A DNA stretch of 16,858 bases from Candidatus Kaiserbacteria bacterium RIFCSPHIGHO2_01_FULL_58_22 (GCA_001781445.1 MFLB01000044.1:1-16858), one strand, 5' to 3'; positions 6,980 through 13,534 are shown, counted from the stretch's first letter. Numbers and translations: made by a program. The notes: generated by a model not told the origin, from the letters alone.

Positions 6980-9070
6980 ATGCGGATCCCGCTCTACGCG
7001 CTCTCCGGCGCCGTTGTTTTTTCGGGCGCTTTTCTGCTGTTCGCGATCCAGCCGATGGCCGGCAAGCAGCTACTCCCCCTGTTCGGCGGCGCGTCTTCGG
7101 TGTGGGCGACGAGCCTTCTCTTTTTCACGACGGCTCTTTTTATCGGATACCTCTACGTGTACGGGCTCGCGAAATTGCCCGAAAGAACACAGCCGCTCGT
7201 TCACGCCGGCCTCATCGGGCTCGCGCTTCTTTTCACCGCCGCCTCCGCCATCTCCGTACAGGATGTTTCCGTCTCGTTTCCGTGGGGAGAGCGATTTCCG
7301 GCGCTCGGCGTGCTCGCGGCGCTCGCGGTTTCCATAGGGATTCCCTACGTTCTCCTCGCGTCCACGGGCCCGCTTGTCCAGTATTGGCACGGCTCGCTCT
7401 CCGGTAAAGCGCCATACTCCCTTTATGCGCTTTCCAACGCCGCGTCCCTACTCGCGCTCCTCGCGTACCCGTTCCTCATCGAGCCAGTGATTGCGCTCCG
7501 CTATCAGCGGGGCGCGTGGATTGCGCTCTTCGCCGTCTACGCGCTCCTCGCCGCCGCGAGCGCGTACGTCTTTTTCTCGCGCGCGGTTTCCGGGAGCCTG
7601 GAGAGGCCGCTTCCGGAGCCGGCGTCCCGCGAAGAATTTTTCAGGCGCGTTCTCTGGGTCGCGCTCGCGAGCCTTCCGGCCTTTATGCTCGTCGCGACGA
7701 CGACGCAGATAACGCAGGTGATAGCGCCCGTGCCCCTCCTCTGGGTCGTCCCGCTCGTTCTCTATCTACTCACGTTCATCATCGCGTTTTCCGGCCGGGG
7801 ACGCTCGATCTTCACGCCGCTCCTCTTTCTCGCCTCGGCGCTCGCGGCGTGGCGGTTCACTCCCGCCGCGCACGCCGACCTCGCGCTACAGATCCTCTCG
7901 TACCTCGGGGTTCTTTTCTTCTGCGGCCTCGCCTGCCACGCGCTCCTCTATCGGATGCGACCGGCCGTCCCGTCCCTGCCGCTCTTCTACCTCCTCCTCT
8001 CGCTCGGCGGCGCTCTCGGCGCTCTCGCCGCGAGCATTCTCCCGCCTCTCCTCTTTGCCGACTACTGGGAATTCCCCCTGGGGCTCGCTCTCTCGGGCGC
8101 GCTTTCCATCTGGTTGCTTCCCGACGCGTTTTTCCCGCGCATCCTCGACGCGCGCCGCATCTTTATCGCAAAAATCGTTCTCATGCTCCTCGCGGCGTCG
8201 CTCTTCGCGCGCCTCGTGCTCGCGGATCAGGGCGCGATCGCCGTTGCGTCGCGCAACTTCTACGGCAACGCAAAGGTCGTCTTCGACGAGAACTTCATCT
8301 CCCTGAAGCACGGCACGACGCTCCACGGCACGCAGTTCGCCGATGCCGCCGCGGCGCGCCTGCCCACGACCTACTACACGCCGGGAAGCGGCGTCGGGAG
8401 GGCCGTTCTTTTCGAACAGGGAGCGCGCGGCGCGAAGGGCGTGCGCGTCGGGATCATCGGACTCGGCGCGGGCTCTCTCGCGGCGTACTGCCGGCCCGGC
8501 CTGCCTGCCGCGGCGCAGGAAGGCGACGCGTACGTGTTCTACGAGATAGACGCGCGGATAGAGCGGATCGCGCGCTCGTACTTCAGCTACCTCTCACATT
8601 GCGAAGGGTCGGAAGCGCGCATCGGGGACGGCAGGCTTATCCTCGAAGCGGAGCGCGAGCGCGGCGCGCTCGGCGCGTACGACGTGCTCGCGGTGGACGC
8701 ATTCAGCGATGACACCATCCCCGTGCACCTCCTGACCCTGCAGGCCTTCGAGCTCTACGCGGCGCATCTGCGTTCTCCAGAGAGCATCCTCGCCGTCCAC
8801 ATATCCAACCGCTACCTCGATCTCGGCCCGGTCGTCTTCCGCCTCGCGGCAGAGCTCGGATTCAACGCGGCGCTCGTCGCCGATTCCGGCGAATCCACGC
8901 CGGGAGGAACGCCCTCCAACTGGGTCGTCTTGTCGAAAGATGCGGGAGTCTTTCACTCGACGGCGTTCGTAAATGCCGGCTCCTTTCCGCCGGCTCCGGC
9001 AGAGCGCCCGTGGACCGACGACTACAGCTCGCTTTTCCCCGCGCTCGACATCCCGAAGCCGTGGGAATGA
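6980..9070 (+). CDS. Membrane protein fused to spermidine-synthase-like domain
   Basis: This is a 696-aa protein. About 13 hydrophobic segments fill residues 1-~415 (first MRIPLYALSGAVVFSGAFLLFAIQPM, described as start plus helix). The C-terminus (~430-690) is a class I SAM-dependent methyltransferase fold. Its glycine-rich motif I is GIIGLGAGSLAAY (~490), followed by an acidic ribose-binding position in VFYEIDARIERIA and a DAFSDDTIPVHLLT motif, as in spermidine synthases. This matches the family annotated as fused MFS/spermidine synthase, whose substrate is not known. The aminopropyl-transfer function should not be assumed. I chose the ATG at 6980 because the ORF start at 6911 would overlap the preceding gene and its hairpin. 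No clear promoter is seen, so it is probably co-transcribed with the exported protein gene. Confidence 0.85.
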   Translation: MRIPLYALSGAVVFSGAFLLFAIQPMAGKQLLPLFGGASSVWATSLLFFTTALFIGYLYVYGLAKLPERTQPLVHAGLIGLALLFTAASAISVQDVSVSFPWGERFPALGVLAALAVSIGIPYVLLASTGPLVQYWHGSLSGKAPYSLYALSNAASLLALLAYPFLIEPVIALRYQRGAWIALFAVYALLAAASAYVFFSRAVSGSLERPLPEPASREEFFRRVLWVALASLPAFMLVATTTQITQVIAPVPLLWVVPLVLYLLTFIIAFSGRGRSIFTPLLFLASALAAWRFTPAAHADLALQILSYLGVLFFCGLACHALLYRMRPAVPSLPLFYLLLSLGGALGALAASILPPLLFADYWEFPLGLALSGALSIWLLPDAFFPRILDARRIFIAKIVLMLLAASLFARLVLADQGAIAVASRNFYGNAKVVFDENFISLKHGTTLHGTQFADAAAARLPTTYYTPGSGVGRAVLFEQGARGAKGVRVGIIGLGAGSLAAYCRPGLPAAAQEGDAYVFYEIDARIERIARSYFSYLSHCEGSEARIGDGRLILEAERERGALGAYDVLAVDAFSDDTIPVHLLTLQAFELYAAHLRSPESILAVHISNRYLDLGPVVFRLAAELGFNAALVADSGESTPGGTPSNWVVLSKDAGVFHSTAFVNAGSFPPAPAERPWTDDYSSLFPALDIPKPWE

Positions 9071-9075
9071 CCTTG

Positions 9076-9148
9076 TCCGCCCACCAGGAGTCGAACCTGG
9101 GACCATCTCCTTAAAAGGGAGCTGCTCTACCGACTGAGCTATGGGCGG
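9076..9148 (-). tRNA. tRNA-Lys(TTT)
   Basis: A 73-nt cloverleaf: acceptor CCGCCCA/TGGGCGG, D-arm GCTC...GAGC, anticodon stem GCTCC/GGAGA (four pairs plus a terminal G-A) with loop CTTTTAA (anticodon TTT), T-arm CCAGG-TTCGACT-CCTGG and discriminator A. CCA is not encoded; the next bases are CAA. It lies downstream of the DoxX-like gene and converges with the fused membrane protein gene. Confidence 0.95.
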
Positions 9149-9156
9149 ATATATGA

Positions 9157-9185
9157 AATATAACTTCTTAATGCCGTAAGCTCAA
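9157..9185 (-). promoter_or_regulatory. tRNA-Lys promoter
   Basis: On the minus strand TTGAGC (9180-9185) and TATATT (9157-9162) have the ideal 17-bp spacer. The -10 ends 8 nt before the mature tRNA 5' end, so the transcript should begin at or very near nucleotide 1 of the tRNA. Confidence 0.65.
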
Positions 9186-9196
9186 AGCCGCGCTAT

Positions 9197-9541
9197 TCAG
9201 AGCGGCAGGTCGAACGCGAATGCGCCGGGGCCCGTGAGAACGAGGGAAAGGGATATCGCGAGCGCGAGAAGCGCGCTCGAAACCGGCGTCGCCCGCGCCG
9301 CTCTCTGGAAAATCCAGACGGCGGCGATGATCGCTCCGGCGAGCGCGGCGGGCTGAGTCCATGCGCCGAGAAGGAGCGCGAGAGCGACAGCGACCTCGGC
9401 GAACGCCAGCGTGCGGGAGGCGGTATCGCCGCGTTGCGCGTGGACCCATGCCGCGCGCGCAAAGACGGCGGCGAGCGCGAGCCGGAGGAGTGTCGCGGCG
9501 AGCGGAGAGAGGAAGAGGATTTCTGGGAAGACGGAAAGCAT
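9197..9541 (-). CDS. DoxX-like small membrane protein
   Basis: This is a 114-aa protein starting at the ATG at 9539-9541. Four hydrophobic segments are visible (around PLAATLLRLALAAVFARAAW, ALALLLGAW, ALAGAIIAAVWIF and LLALAISLSLVLTG). It ends with GPGAFAFDLPL, a closing typical of the DoxX/DoxD-like family of four-helix inner-membrane proteins. Family members are linked to thiosulfate oxidation or redox stress in some bacteria, but in CPR bacteria the role is unknown. Its -10 box is the end of a CTGTNNN heptamer array, and tRNA-Lys follows after 48 bp. Confidence 0.7.
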   Translation of the reverse strand: MLSVFPEILFLSPLAATLLRLALAAVFARAAWVHAQRGDTASRTLAFAEVAVALALLLGAWTQPAALAGAIIAAVWIFQRAARATPVSSALLALAISLSLVLTGPGAFAFDLPL

Positions 9542-9542
9542 G

Positions 9543-9577
9543 AGGACAGTATACAGGTAACAGTTGACAGTTAACAG
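9543..9577 (-). promoter_or_regulatory. Five CTGTNNN heptamers with -10 box for DoxX gene
   Basis: Five consecutive 7-bp units, each CTGTNNN on the minus strand, run toward the DoxX-like gene. The penultimate unit supplies TGTATACT, whose TATACT (9548-9553) is a near-consensus -10 ending 6 nt before the ATG. The transcript would be leaderless. Confidence 0.7.
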
Positions 9578-9601
9578 CGGATGCAGTTTGTGGGGTATGT
9601 T

Positions 9602-9629
9602 CTGTAGACTGTAGACTGTCATCTGTAAA
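9602..9629 (+). promoter_or_regulatory. Four CTGTNNN heptamers before TrmH gene
   Basis: Four units in exact 7-bp register (two CTGTAGA, then CTGTCAT and CTGTAAA) run into the start codon at 9632. TAGACT at 9612-9617 is the likeliest -10, giving a leader of about 8 nt; TAAACT at 9626-9631 abuts the ATG and is too close. The array is the mirror image of the one serving the divergent DoxX-like gene. The spacer 9578-9601 shows nothing else. Confidence 0.6.
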
Positions 9630-9631
9630 CT

Positions 9632-10150
9632 ATGATCGCTGTCTTACTGCACAATGTGAGGAGCGCGCACAATGTCGGCTCGATATTCCGCACGGCGGAT
9701 GCCGCCGGTGTTTCTACGATCTATCTCACGGGAGTCACGCCCGCGCCCGTCGACAGGTTTGGGCGCGCGCGGAAGGATATCGCGAAAGTGGCGCTGGGCG
9801 CGGAGCGCGCCGTCTCGTGGGAAAAGAAGCGTTCCGCACACGCGGTCGTGTCGGCGCTCCGCGGAAAAGGCTGGCGCATCGTGGGCGTCGAACAGGACGC
9901 CCGGGCGCGCGATTACCGCTCGCTCCGCTCGCGTACGAAGACGCTGTTCGTGTTCGGCAACGAGGTTAGCGGCCTTCCGAGATCGGTGCGCGATGCGTGC
10001 GATGTACTCATCGAAATTCCCATGCGTGGGGCAGTGGTCCGACAAGCTCACCATCCGCAACATACCGGTCGCGGAAAGGAGTCGCTCAATGTTTCCGTCG
10101 CGGCCGGCATCGTTCTATTTTTGATGCGACGTGGGAAGTATATCGCATGA
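9632..10150 (+). CDS. SpoU/TrmH-family RNA 2'-O-methyltransferase
   Basis: This 172-aa SPOUT enzyme transfers a methyl group from SAM to a ribose 2'-OH of tRNA or rRNA. Motif 1 is VRSAHNVGSIFRTADAAGV (residues ~9-27), with the conserved N and R. Motif 2 is LFVFGNEVSGL (~108-118). Motif 3 is split: IEIPMRG (~127-133) and KESLNVSVAAGIVLFL (~149-164). Between the halves lies a 15-residue insertion (AVVRQAHHPQHTGRG) where relatives have one or two residues. The protein has only the catalytic domain, with no N-terminal RNA-binding extension. The target cannot be told from sequence. Its gene diverges from the DoxX-like gene and ends inside a 34-bp palindrome. Confidence 0.92.
   Translation: MIAVLLHNVRSAHNVGSIFRTADAAGVSTIYLTGVTPAPVDRFGRARKDIAKVALGAERAVSWEKKRSAHAVVSALRGKGWRIVGVEQDARARDYRSLRSRTKTLFVFGNEVSGLPRSVRDACDVLIEIPMRGAVVRQAHHPQHTGRGKESLNVSVAAGIVLFLMRRGKYIA
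10031..10075 (+). repeat. 45-bp in-frame insert in TrmH motif 3
   Basis: These 45 bp encode the extra 15 residues between MRG and KESLNV. The stretch CCGACAAGCTCACCATCCG, read as RQAHHP, is one I recall seeing in many hypothetical proteins of CPR genomes, so it is probably a dispersed repeat. That recollection cannot be checked here. It is only weakly palindromic (CCGAC/GTCGCGG). Confidence 0.6.
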
Positions 10151-10176
10151 ATGTAACAGCTGTTACATTCATGCGA
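10143..10176. terminator. 34-bp perfect palindrome between convergent genes
   Basis: Arms of 17 bp (10143-10159 and 10160-10176) are exact reverse complements, centred on AACAG/CTGTT. It contains the TrmH stop (10148-10150) and lies 45 bp from the end of the convergent lamin-tail gene, so a bidirectional terminator is the natural reading. No T-run follows. The centre carries the ACAG/CTGT motif of the heptamer arrays. Confidence 0.65.
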
Positions 10177-10220
10177 GACGCGAAGTTCGAATGTCTACCT
10201 CACACTCCTTTGCGCCCGCA

Positions 10221-11222
10221 TCAGTATGAGACCACGTCCACCGTGCGACCCTCCGCGTCGAGGAGGCGGATGATGTCGTGCGAGTTGCGCCACAGCTCGC
10301 CCCCGGCGTTCAGATAGATGCGCCACGCGTCGCGCGCGAAACTGCTCGCGTGCCGGTAATTCTGCACACAGCCGTTGTAGGAGAGATTGTTCGCGAGAAA
10401 TATCCGGCAGGCGGGAGCCACGCCGGGAGGGGGCGAGAGGGGGAACGTGCAGGGAGGGAGCGTTTGCACGAAGTCGTAGCAGGCGTCGCCGTACGTACGC
10501 AGGTTGTCCGGCGTGAGGGGAAGCGATTCCGCGGGCGGTGGGCAACTGCGGGAGAGCGGGGGCGTGAACGCCTGCAATCCGCGGAGGTAGCCGGTGCACG
10601 CGTTCTCCCTGAACGACGTCCCGACCGGCGAGGCAGGGGAGGATGCGACGGCTGTCGCGCCCGGATCGAGGTAGATGTCTTTCTGCGCGTTCACGTCGCC
10701 CATGATGAATATCTCCGCGCCGCGCGGAATGTAGGCGCGAATGCCGGTGAGCGCGCTCTGCAATGACCAGCCGCCGAGAGAGACGGGCGCAGTGTTGTCC
10801 GGCGAGGCTTCCAGTTCGACGTATTCCGCGGCGCGGCCTTCGGCCGCACCGCCTTCGCCGATGCGCACCTTCCCGCGATGAGGAGAAGGCTCTCCGAATG
10901 TTTTCGCGCGTTCGGCCTCGCTCACAAGCCGCGCATACTCTTCCTGCGACTCCGCGAGCTCTTCTTCCGGCGTTTTCGGCTCCATCGCGTCTTCGGCGTC
11001 CATGATATCTGATACATCGGGGCCGAGGGTGAGCCCCTCCGGTTGCCACGGAAGGCGAAAGAAGCTCCCGGTCGAAGTGCTGTACGAGAATAGGGCATAG
11101 AGCGGATTCGTGATACCTCGCGCCGCCTGCACTGTCTTGCCCACGCCGCCCGTAATGAACCACAGGAGAACGAGGAGGATGACGATGATGACCCCGAGCC
11201 AGAGAAGGACCGTTTTGAGCAT
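10221..11222 (-). CDS. Membrane-anchored lamin-tail-domain-like protein
   Basis: This is a 333-aa protein starting at the ATG at 11220-11222; the 50 residues upstream in the same frame are antisense-like and lie in the mur gene. Residues 3-24 are a signal anchor (TVLLWLGVIIVILLVLLWFI). An acidic helical segment follows (EEELAESQEEYARLVSEAER). From ~130, EYVELEA...VSLGGWSLQS...AYIPRGAEIF resembles a lamin-tail (LTD) beta domain, ending in DIIRLLDAEGRTVDVVSY. The middle contains several cysteines (NACTGYL, ACYDF, PPCTFPL, NGCVQNY). The protein probably sits on the outer face of the membrane. Its role is unknown. A small palindrome (10830-10850, GCGGCC/GGCCGC) precedes the LTD-like part. Confidence 0.65.
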   Translation of the reverse strand: MLKTVLLWLGVIIVILLVLLWFITGGVGKTVQAARGITNPLYALFSYSTSTGSFFRLPWQPEGLTLGPDVSDIMDAEDAMEPKTPEEELAESQEEYARLVSEAERAKTFGEPSPHRGKVRIGEGGAAEGRAAEYVELEASPDNTAPVSLGGWSLQSALTGIRAYIPRGAEIFIMGDVNAQKDIYLDPGATAVASSPASPVGTSFRENACTGYLRGLQAFTPPLSRSCPPPAESLPLTPDNLRTYGDACYDFVQTLPPCTFPLSPPPGVAPACRIFLANNLSYNGCVQNYRHASSFARDAWRIYLNAGGELWRNSHDIIRLLDAEGRTVDVVSY

Positions 11223-11231
11223 GCGTCTAGT

Positions 11232-11237
11232 ATTATA
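11232..11237 (-). promoter_or_regulatory. Consensus -10 box for lamin-tail gene
   Basis: A perfect TATAAT on the minus strand overlaps the TAA stop of the mur ligase gene (11233-11235) and ends 9 nt before the ATG at 11222. It gives a separate, nearly leaderless transcript within the ruvA-mur operon. No -35 match is seen. Confidence 0.65.
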
Positions 11238-12555
11238 CCCGGTTCGCCGCCCGCTTCTTGAGGAGCGCTTCGAGCTCTTCACGGACGACCCGCGCGTCGT
11301 CCCACGGCACTTCTCTGCCGCCCGGACCGCGGATCGAAGGGTCGGTTCCCTTGCCCGTGATGAGGACGGCATCGCCCGTTTCCGCGATCTCGAGCGCGCG
11401 CCGTATCGCCTCCCGGCGGTCCATAACGATCTCCGGCGGTTTCTTCATGCCGTGCGCGATGTCGTTGACGATTTGTCTAGGGTCTTCGTCGTACGGGTCT
11501 TCGTCGGTGAGTATGACCTCGGCGCACCGCTCATTTGCGATGCGGCCCATGACAGGCCGCTTCCACGCGTCGCGCCCTCCGCCAGCCGCGCTCAAAACGC
11601 AGATCTTCCGCGCGTTCTTGTATGCGTCGTAGAGGGCGGCGAGCGAATCCGGCGTGTGCGCGTAGTCAACCACCACGGTGAAATCCTGCTTGCCCGCCTC
11701 CGCCGCGCCCGGCGCGGCGGAGGCGGTTCCGGCTTCTATCCGCTCGGCCCGTCCCGGAATATCTCCCATGCCGCCGAGCGCTTCCGCGATCACGGGCGCG
11801 GGGATGCCGAGCGCGCGGGCGAGGGTCGCGGCGGCGAGCGCGTTCTTGAGAGAGAACTCGCCAGGAAGCCCGATCGCCACCCTTGCATTTTCAAACGTAA
11901 AGTAGCCGCCTTCCCCGCTCGCGGAAAAGGGCGCGCATGCGGCGAGGGAGAAGGGGAGCGCATGCTCGACGGGAAGCGTCAGGTAGCGGCCGCTCTCCTT
12001 GTCGTCCGCGTCCGCGACGACGATCCGGGGCCGTTTTCGGGAGCGCGCGATCTGCCGGCCAAGCTCGAACTTCGCGTCGGCGTACGCTTCGTACGAGCCG
12101 TGCGATTCGATGTGCTCGGGGGCGAGGTTGGTGAATATGAGCGCGTCGAGGTCGAGGAAGCGGTGCCGGTACTGCCTCGCGCCCTCGGATGTCATTTCGA
12201 GGATAGCGGCCGTGCATCCGCCACGGAGCGCGTCGTGGAGAAATTTCTGGATGAAAAACCTGCCCGGCATAGACATGCGCGTCGGGTTCGGGCGCGAGTT
12301 TTTGCCTTGCTTGAATCGTATCGAGTCCGCGACGCACGTCGCGTACCCGGCTTTTTCGAGGATCGCGCTCACCATCTCGGCTACCGAGGTTTTGCCTTTC
12401 GTGCCGGTAACGCCGACGACGAGCATAGAGCGCGCCGGGTATCCGTGCCAGATCGCCGCGAGCGCGGCGAGCGCGAAATGGTAGGCGGAGAGGGCTCGCG
12501 CGAGAGTCGCGGCGGGAACCACGGCGCGGACGAATGCTTTTAATGCTTCGAACAT
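11233..12555 (-). CDS. murE: Mur ligase, MurE-like (UDP-MurNAc peptide synthetase)
   Basis: This 440-aa cytoplasmic ATP-dependent ligase adds an amino acid to a UDP-MurNAc peptide in peptidoglycan synthesis. The P-loop is GVTGTKGKTS (48-57), and the region with the carbamylated lysine reads TNLAPEHIESHGSYEAYADAK (Lys at ~162; stated in parts: TNLAPEHIE, then SYEAYADAK). DYAHTPDSL and AAGGGRDAWKRPVMG follow, the latter a MurE-like hallmark. The usual N-terminal UDP-binding domain is missing: MurE is ~490 aa, and only ~40 residues precede the P-loop here. The substrate motif is DEDPYDEDPR rather than DNPR, and the C-terminal GKGHE is replaced by GKGTDPS. The amino acid added cannot be told. A 33-bp palindrome inserts ~12 residues before DYAHTP. 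It starts 7 bp after the ruvA stop codon, so the two form an operon. Confidence 0.8.
   Translation of the reverse strand: MFEALKAFVRAVVPAATLARALSAYHFALAALAAIWHGYPARSMLVVGVTGTKGKTSVAEMVSAILEKAGYATCVADSIRFKQGKNSRPNPTRMSMPGRFFIQKFLHDALRGGCTAAILEMTSEGARQYRHRFLDLDALIFTNLAPEHIESHGSYEAYADAKFELGRQIARSRKRPRIVVADADDKESGRYLTLPVEHALPFSLAACAPFSASGEGGYFTFENARVAIGLPGEFSLKNALAAATLARALGIPAPVIAEALGGMGDIPGRAERIEAGTASAAPGAAEAGKQDFTVVVDYAHTPDSLAALYDAYKNARKICVLSAAGGGRDAWKRPVMGRIANERCAEVILTDEDPYDEDPRQIVNDIAHGMKKPPEIVMDRREAIRRALEIAETGDAVLITGKGTDPSIRGPGGREVPWDDARVVREELEALLKKRAANRV
11694..11726. repeat. 33-bp palindrome inside mur ligase
   Basis: Two 16-bp arms (11694-11709 and 11711-11726) are perfect reverse complements around a single C. 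It encodes the Ala/Gly-rich stretch TASAAPGAAEAG between the strands RIEAG and DFTVVVDYAHTP, where relatives have only a few residues. It is GC-rich and unrelated in sequence to the AAGGAC palindromes. Confidence 0.75.
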
Positions 12556-12562
12556 GGCGTTC

Positions 12563-13129
12563 TCATTTCACGCCCAGAACCTTGAGCGCCGCGCGGAGGC
12601 GCTCGCTTCCTTCGGTCACCTCGCGCGGGACGTTCCGCAGGGCATCGCGCGCCTCGTGGAGCGAATAGCCGAGGCTTCGCATCGCTTCGAGCGCGTCCTC
12701 GTCGCCCTGCAGGGACGCGCCTCCAGCGCCGACGCCGACTTTCTCGCGCAGTTCGAGGACGATTTTTCCCGCGGTCTTGCGGCCGACGCCGGAGACCTTC
12801 GTGAGGTACTGGGCGTTTCCCTGCGCGATCGCTGATCGGAGCGTCTCTACCGGGGCGAGATCGAGGATCGCGAGGGCGGATTTGGGGCCGACGCCGGAAA
12901 CGGTGAGAAGCGTCTCGAAGAAACGCAATTCCTCCTCGGTTTGGAATCCGTAGAGATCGAGCGCGTTTTCGCGCACCGCGAGGTGCGTCCATAGGGAGGC
13001 TTTCTCTCCCGCTTTGAGGGAGGCGAGCGCTTCGCGCGTCGCCGCGATCTTATAGCCGACGCCTCCCGCAGAGAGTATGACGAATCCGGCTCGTCTGACG
13101 GAAACCTCGCCTTCGATACGGCCGATCAT
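12563..13129 (-). CDS. ruvA: Holliday junction helicase subunit RuvA
   Basis: This is a 188-aa protein; RuvA is usually ~190-205 aa. It binds four-way junctions as a tetramer and directs the RuvB motor during recombination repair. The N-terminal OB-fold starts MIGRIEGEV and includes WTHLAVRENALDLYGFQTEEE. Two helix-hairpin-helix motifs follow: LTVSGVGPKSALAIL (~71-85) and LTKVSGVGRKTAGKIVLEL (~106-124). The C-terminal RuvB-contact domain ends DALRNVP...LKVLGVK. The ATG at 13127-13129 is chosen; longer frames upstream run through the heptamer array. ruvB and ruvC are not in the window. Confidence 0.95.
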   Translation of the reverse strand: MIGRIEGEVSVRRAGFVILSAGGVGYKIAATREALASLKAGEKASLWTHLAVRENALDLYGFQTEEELRFFETLLTVSGVGPKSALAILDLAPVETLRSAIAQGNAQYLTKVSGVGRKTAGKIVLELREKVGVGAGGASLQGDEDALEAMRSLGYSLHEARDALRNVPREVTEGSERLRAALKVLGVK

Positions 13130-13136
13130 GGGAGTA

Positions 13137-13173
13137 AGTGTACAGCGTACAGCGAACAGCGAACAGTGAACAG
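13137..13173 (-). promoter_or_regulatory. Five CTGTNNN heptamers with -10 box for ruvA
   Basis: CTGT on the minus strand (ACAG on plus at 13142, 13149, 13156, 13163, 13170) recurs five times at exactly 7 bp. The unit nearest ruvA yields TGTACACT; TACACT (13137-13142) serves as -10 and ends 7 nt before the ATG at 13129. The ruvA mRNA should be leaderless. Confidence 0.7.
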
Positions 13174-13184
13174 AGGAACCACGC

Positions 13185-13213
13185 TTGTCTAGAGCCGCCT
13201 GGTGGTGTAGTAT
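13185..13213 (+). promoter_or_regulatory. rpsT promoter
   Basis: TTGTCT (13185-13190) and TAGTAT (13208-13213) have a 17-bp spacer. The -10 ends 8 nt before the ATG at 13222, giving a leader of 0-2 nt and no room for a Shine-Dalgarno site. Confidence 0.65.
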
Positions 13214-13221
13214 CGCTCGAC

Positions 13222-13488
13222 ATGGCACGTACAAGTTCAGCCAAAAAAGCACAGCGAGTGGCGCTTCGCCGCCGCGTTTTCAACGCGCGGCGCAAGAAGG
13301 CGATGAAGGACGCCGTAAAAAATGTTTCAAGACTCGTCGCGGCAAAAGACGGGAAGGCGGCGGAAGCGGCGCTTCCCGCGCTCTACAAAGCGCTCGACAA
13401 AGCCGCAAAGAACGGCACCATCAAGAAGAACACCGCGGCACGGATGAAATCGCGCATCACGAAGAGGACGCAGGCGCTTTCCGCATAG
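13222..13488 (+). CDS. rpsT: Small ribosomal subunit protein S20
   Basis: This 88-aa, strongly basic helical protein binds 16S rRNA early in 30S assembly. The N-terminus MARTSSAKKAQRVALRRRVFN and the later segments ARRKKAMKDAVKNV and GTIKKNTAARMKSRITKR (given in parts) are typical of S20. Its length is normal. The ATG at 13222 is preferred to an upstream in-frame ATG at 13138 because it gives the canonical MA-start and matches the promoter at 13185-13213. It is monocistronic; the 46 bp between its stop and tRNA-Arg show no clear terminator. Confidence 0.95.
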   Translation: MARTSSAKKAQRVALRRRVFNARRKKAMKDAVKNVSRLVAAKDGKAAEAALPALYKALDKAAKNGTIKKNTAARMKSRITKRTQALSA

Positions 13489-13534
13489 GCTGTTTGCCCT
13501 GACCGACCCCCCGCGTTCGATCGCCACACTGATG

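Noticed and set aside
7516..8712. 398-codon plus-strand frame within the fused membrane protein gene
   Set aside because: Arg/Pro-rich shadow frame in GC-rich DNA; the overlapping frame encodes membrane helices and a SAM motif.
9076..9148. Acceptor stem read one base further out (TCCGCCC/GGGCGGA)
   Set aside because: That frame gives ten bases before the D-stem and a C discriminator; CCGCCCA/TGGGCGG gives normal spacing and discriminator A.
9543..9629. Tandem repeats as a CRISPR array
   Set aside because: The 7-bp unit has no spacers of the right length and no cas genes are present.
10195..11163. 322-codon minus-strand frame
   Set aside because: Overlaps the lamin-tail-like gene in another frame on the same strand; composition (His/Arg-rich) is that of a frame shadow.
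11110..12543. Long plus-strand open frame of 477 codons
   Set aside because: It is antisense to the Mur ligase gene, is Arg-rich with no recognisable domain, and the opposite strand has clear Mur ligase motifs.
13489..13534. Intrinsic terminator after rpsT
   Set aside because: No stable hairpin or T-run is visible in the 46 bp before tRNA-Arg.
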